From the NCBI GenBank assembly GCA_041678625.1, contig JBAYNS010000046.1:1-7874 (forward strand): DNA of 7,874 bases. Reading direction: 5' to 3'. The notes below the pieces were generated by a model, which was not told where the DNA came from, ran no database searches, and saw only the letters and a list, made by a program, of their open reading frames with translations. Position 1 is the first letter of the stretch. Every line of letters starts with the position of its first letter. Positions 5,335 to 7,874 of this stretch are shown here, in pieces. The DNA is from JBAYNS01 sp041678625. Its GTDB lineage: Bacteria; Patescibacteriota; Gracilibacteria; Peribacterales; Peribacteraceae. The position numbers and the translations under genes are program-made.

Positions 5335-6102
5335 TTACGGACAGAATCGCTCCACAAATTCTTCTACAAGCTTTTCAAAGAGACCATGGAATTCCGCTAA
5401 ACGCTGCGGAATTGGATCATAGGACCCTTCCTCTACATAGAGCCCCTGATTGATCTCTATTTGGATACCGGGCACGAGGAACGGTGGAATGCGCCGACGG
5501 TGACAGTGGTGGCCAAGAATGTATTTGCCAGCATACGGAAAGTTGATGTCGACCGAATATCCGCGATCCTGAAAGAAGTCGCGGAAGAACATCGTATGCT
5601 CCCGCGTGCAGGAAGAATAATTAGAGTTTCCCAGATTGATATCCGGACGTTTTTGGCCGTTATCTGAACGCAGCCTGGGGCCGATGGGGAGGAATGAGTG
5701 TCCGTCGATGAGGAAACGCGCATGGGGAATATACTCATCGATCTTTTCGTGATACGGATCGTGGTAGCGCTTGATCAACGCGTCGACCATTTCCTGCGAA
5801 GGTTCTTTTTTGTACACGCTTTTCCCATCCCACGTGGTATGGACCGTAACGCCCTCTGCTGCCTGTTCGTATTCTTTGGAAATATCATCCGGCGCACGAT
5901 TCACATCCACAATAACTCTGGAGACATTACACTTCACCAAATGCACATCGTCAATGGTGAAGATCTCATCCGTGTAGAGATCGGTATAACCGAGGATTTC
6001 ATCCTCAGAAAGCTGCACAAGATCTGCCACTTCTTCCGGCACTTTGTTGGAAGAATGCGGAATGGAAACCAGGATCGGACGAATGGAAGAGTCAGAAGGC
6101 AT
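5335..6102 (-). CDS. N-formylglutamate amidohydrolase family protein
   Basis: This 255-residue protein belongs to the FGase family (PF05013), metal-dependent hydrolases that cleave N-formylglutamate to formate and glutamate in histidine degradation; related members act on other N-acyl amino acids or peptides. Family motifs are SIPHSS at residues 13-18, TDLYTDEIF at 40-48, RVIVDVNRAPDD at 62-73, LIDGHSFLPIGP at 131-142 and GIQIEIN at 212-218, which together carry the putative metal ligands. The protein looks complete, with no signal peptide or membrane helix. It begins 2 bp after the mscS stop (TAG-TC-ATG) with only a weak GAAG upstream, so it is probably co-transcribed and coupled. No other histidine-catabolism gene is in view, so the classical role is doubtful and the substrate is unknown. 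Confidence 0.88.
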   Translation of the reverse strand: MPSDSSIRPILVSIPHSSNKVPEEVADLVQLSEDEILGYTDLYTDEIFTIDDVHLVKCNVSRVIVDVNRAPDDISKEYEQAAEGVTVHTTWDGKSVYKKEPSQEMVDALIKRYHDPYHEKIDEYIPHARFLIDGHSFLPIGPRLRSDNGQKRPDINLGNSNYSSCTREHTMFFRDFFQDRGYSVDINFPYAGKYILGHHCHRRRIPPFLVPGIQIEINQGLYVEEGSYDPIPQRLAEFHGLFEKLVEEFVERFCP

Positions 6103-6104
6103 GA

Positions 6105-6935
6105 CTACTTCGCAATGGTATAGGTGTGTTTAAAGAAGTGTGTGGCAGGAACAAACGTTCTCCCTTCTGCTGTTTCCACAATAACACTGGAAAGCGTGAA
6201 TTCCTGCACTTTTCCCGTGACCCCATTAATGGTGACCTTCTGCCCCACAGAAAGATGTTGTTTCAATTGCTGACAAGCCAATATGTTTTCCAGAACAGTG
6301 CGCGCGCCGACAACAATACTAATGCCTACAATGAGCAGTATTGCCGCAACAACAATCAGAACATTGGTTGTGACGAACGAGAGATCAAGCCCCAGCTGTT
6401 CGACTGCAGCCAGGAACACAAAGACGAGGACGATCACCTGAACAATACGGCCGATGGAGCGCTCGTAACCGATTTCCGTTTTGGAAAGCGACTGAACAAT
6501 TACTGTCTGGAGGAAGCGCGCCAGCAACATGCCAAAAACAATGATGAGGAATGCTGCAATCACCTGCGGGATGTACGCCGCCACCATGGCCAATGCGCCC
6601 GATACCTGCTTGAGATGCAGCATTTCGGATGCGAAGAGCAGCGTCACCAGAATAGTGAGCCAGAAAACCAGGAGTCCTAAAATTTCTGATGCGCTCTTCA
6701 TGATTCCCAGGCTCTTGAGCATATGATCGAGCGGCGTCTTGGCTACCAGTTTGTCCACAGCAAAGAAGTTCAAGATCTTCACGCAGATGCGGTAGACAAT
6801 GGAGGCGACCAGCCAACCAAGGATGACGATTAAAATAGCCAGAAGCGCTTCAGGCAGAATTTCTATGAGCTTCTCGTAAGCACGGATGGCTGCTTCGGAA
6901 AGAAGTGTTTGCGTGCGTTGAAGGATGTTTTCCAT
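6105..6935 (-). CDS. MscS-family mechanosensitive channel-like membrane protein
   Basis: This 276-residue integral membrane protein probably opens under membrane tension to release solutes during hypo-osmotic shock. Hydrophobic segments lie at about 28-50, 85-103, 113-140, 163-183 and 190-215. Residues about 120-145 (YIPQVIAAFLIIVFGMLLAR) fit the TM_helix repeat (PF05552) found before the pore in some MscS relatives. The last helix leads into the MscS beta domain with LSVGQKVTINGVTGKVQEF at 228-246 and GRTFVPATHFF at 258-268. The soluble domain is short: the alpha/beta C-terminal vestibule of E. coli MscS is absent. ATG 6935 is chosen because an extended -10 TGG-TACAAT lies 8 nt upstream; reading further upstream in-frame (to 7199) gives 88 polar, cysteine-rich residues crossing the divergent promoter. 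It forms a two-gene unit with the amidohydrolase. Confidence 0.9.
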   Translation of the reverse strand: MENILQRTQTLLSEAAIRAYEKLIEILPEALLAILIVILGWLVASIVYRICVKILNFFAVDKLVAKTPLDHMLKSLGIMKSASEILGLLVFWLTILVTLLFASEMLHLKQVSGALAMVAAYIPQVIAAFLIIVFGMLLARFLQTVIVQSLSKTEIGYERSIGRIVQVIVLVFVFLAAVEQLGLDLSFVTTNVLIVVAAILLIVGISIVVGARTVLENILACQQLKQHLSVGQKVTINGVTGKVQEFTLSSVIVETAEGRTFVPATHFFKHTYTIAK

Positions 6936-6943
6936 ACCAAAGC

Positions 6944-6952
6944 ATTGTACCA
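6944..6952 (-). promoter_or_regulatory. Extended -10 box (TGG-TACAAT) of mscS
   Basis: On the minus strand TGG-TACAAT ends 8 nt before ATG 6935, again predicting an essentially leaderless mRNA. The TGG overlaps the first two bases of the dyad at 6951-6969. Confidence 0.65.
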
Positions 6953-6969
6953 GAGATTTGGAATCTCTG
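6951..6969. promoter_or_regulatory. Operator-like perfect dyad between divergent promoters
   Basis: CAGAGATT-TGG-AATCTCTG is a perfect 8-bp inverted repeat with a 3-bp centre. It covers the spacer region of the mscS promoter and lies upstream of the predicted -35 position of the divergent gene. It could bind a dimeric regulator acting on both genes, or form a small hairpin. No regulator gene is visible nearby. Confidence 0.45.
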
Positions 6970-6995
6970 CGACCCCTGCAGGAATGCCCGCTGCG

Positions 6996-7004
6996 TGCTA
7001 CGCT
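6996..7004 (+). promoter_or_regulatory. Extended -10-like box (TGC-TACGCT) of the TMTC-like gene
   Basis: TGC-TACGCT ends 7 nt before the GTG at 7012. It keeps the TG dinucleotide plus the TA and final T of a -10 box, with weaker middle bases. The spacing matches the other leaderless starts here. This supports GTG 7012 as the start. Confidence 0.45.
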
Positions 7005-7011
7005 GGTTCCT

Positions 7012-7874
7012 GTGATCCCTCTGCACAAATTCTTCACATGGCAACTGGCAGTCACAATGCTGCTTATCACTCTGGTATTCCTGGCATTCGGCCACAGCCT
7101 GCAACAGGGGTTTGCGCCGGTGGATGACAGTTTTTTACTTGTGGAAAATCCTGCTATCCGCGGTATCACCGCGGAAAATCTGAAAACAGTTTTCACCACG
7201 TACGATCCGGAGCTCTATATTCCCATGGTCTTTGTAAGCTATCAGCTTGATTACCTGATAGGCGGACTTGATCCGTTCTTCTTTCACCTGACGAATATCC
7301 TGCTCCATATCCTGAGTGCGCTGTTGGTTGTGCGCATCCTGCGACAACTCACCGGAACAACGTGGCTTGCCTGGTTTTCCGGATTCGTCTTTGCGTTGCA
7401 TCCGCTCAATACGGAGGCCGTGGTGTGGCTTGCTGGGCGGAAAGATCTTTTGAGTGGCGTCTTCTTTCTGGGCGCGATGACGCTGTATCTGGATGCCGTA
7501 AAAGGAAAGAGGAAAGCTCTGCTTGCGAGCATTCTGCTCTTCCTTTTGGCACTGCTTTCTAAAGTCATCGCCGTCACGTTCCTGGGATTCATTGTGCTCC
7601 ATATGGTGCTCATTGAGCGGCCACGCTGGAACCGCAAAATCGCAATGCGCATTACGCCGTACGCTGTTCTCTCTGTGATTTTCATGATCATAGCAATGGG
7701 TGGAAAATCCCGCGTGCTCGCTTCCACATCGCTCTGGGACAAGGTGCTTGTCGCTGCCAAGAGTACGGTCTTCTACTTGCAGAAATTTCTCTGGCCAACG
7801 GATTTGGTCATGATCTATCCGCTGCAGGGAGACCTTCATCTGCTACAAGCAAGAATCCTGCCCTACGCCATTAT
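7012..7874 (+). CDS. TMTC/DUF1736-type membrane glycosyltransferase (O-mannosyltransferase-like), 3' end outside the window
   Basis: A GTG-initiated frame stays open for 287 codons to the window edge. It encodes a polytopic GT-C-fold protein that presumably transfers a sugar from a lipid-linked donor to proteins or glycans outside the membrane. The first helix is at about residues 12-27. D38-D39 in FAPVDDSFLLVENP is the acidic loop motif that is catalytic in PMT/TMTC relatives. The segments FFFHLTNILLHIL and FALHPLNTEAVVWLAGRKDL (the latter about residues 125-144) are hallmarks of bacterial and eukaryotic TMTC proteins. Several hydrophobic helices follow. Family members often end in TPR repeats, but that part is not in the window. 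No ATG is suitable before codon 16. GTG 7012 is supported by a TGC-TACGCT box 7 nt upstream. It is divergent from mscS. Confidence 0.88.
   Translation, partial: MIPLHKFFTWQLAVTMLLITLVFLAFGHSLQQGFAPVDDSFLLVENPAIRGITAENLKTVFTTYDPELYIPMVFVSYQLDYLIGGLDPFFFHLTNILLHILSALLVVRILRQLTGTTWLAWFSGFVFALHPLNTEAVVWLAGRKDLLSGVFFLGAMTLYLDAVKGKRKALLASILLFLLALLSKVIAVTFLGFIVLHMVLIERPRWNRKIAMRITPYAVLSVIFMIIAMGGKSRVLASTSLWDKVLVAAKSTVFYLQKFLWPTDLVMIYPLQGDLHLLQARILPYAI

Noticed and set aside
6936..7199. N-terminal extension of the mscS frame up to 7199
   Set aside because: It crosses the extended -10, the dyad and the divergent gene, and encodes polar, cysteine-rich sequence unlike an MscS N-terminus.
7135..7839. 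Minus-strand 234-codon frame opposite the TMTC-like gene
   Set aside because: It is an antisense shadow of a well-supported membrane protein; the product is a uniformly polar sequence with no motifs.
1..7874. Alternative genetic code with TGA as glycine
   Set aside because: Several genes end at TGA exactly where family C-termini are expected, and no in-frame TGA is needed within any gene.
1..7874. tRNA or rRNA genes, insertion sequences, prophage or integrase genes
   Set aside because: No cloverleaf with TTCRANY loop, no rRNA core sequences and no transposase, integrase or phage motifs were seen on either strand.

Overview
This window reads as a compact, roughly 50% GC bacterial chromosome segment. 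Eight protein genes are packed on both strands with little intergenic DNA. TGA is used as a normal stop (genes ending at 1138, 2266 and 2934), which excludes the TGA-recoding Gracilibacteria/Absconditabacteria. Several traits would suit a Patescibacteria/CPR-type genome, for example Peribacteria-like: near absence of Shine-Dalgarno sites, -10 boxes abutting start codons, AT-rich palindromes between genes, and a TMTC-type membrane glycosyltransferase. That placement is an inference at low to moderate confidence. No marker gene in the window proves it.

Left part (1-2934, + strand): a GT4 glycosyltransferase (56-1138) is followed by a promoter whose -35 box overlaps its stop codon. That promoter feeds a structured transcription unit of about 270 nt ending in a clear intrinsic terminator (1411-1441). 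The unit is probably a noncoding RNA or a structured leader, with a 30-38 codon mini-ORF inside. Next comes a metabolite-repair/salvage pair: NAD(P)H-hydrate dehydratase (nnrD, 1481-2266), overlapping by ATGA with a laccase-domain purine nucleoside phosphorylase (pgeF/yfiH type, 2263-2934).

Middle part (2935-4470): about 380 bp without a convincing protein gene carries an extended -10 promoter, a highly foldable sequence (2985-3217), a 16-bp direct repeat 99 bp apart, and an AT-rich imperfect palindrome. A dGTPase-like HD-domain triphosphohydrolase follows (3317-4408). It ends at a second long palindrome lying between convergent genes.

Right part (4469-7874): on the minus strand, an MscS-type channel (6935-6105) and an N-formylglutamate amidohydrolase-like gene (6102-5335) are separated by 2 bp. 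A membrane-anchored M23 peptidase (5284-4469) with its own promoter lies downstream of them. Divergent from mscS is a GTG-started TMTC/DUF1736-type O-mannosyltransferase-like gene (7012-beyond the window). A perfect 8-bp dyad sits between these two promoters. Glycosyltransferases, peptidase and channel point to a cell-envelope theme; nnrD, pgeF and dgt point to nucleotide and cofactor housekeeping.

The most striking global feature is that all six genes with their own upstream region have a -10-like hexamer ending only 6-10 nt before the start codon, which predicts leaderless mRNAs. The most promising unexplained objects are the two structured intergenic transcription units (about 1170-1441 and about 2985-3231).
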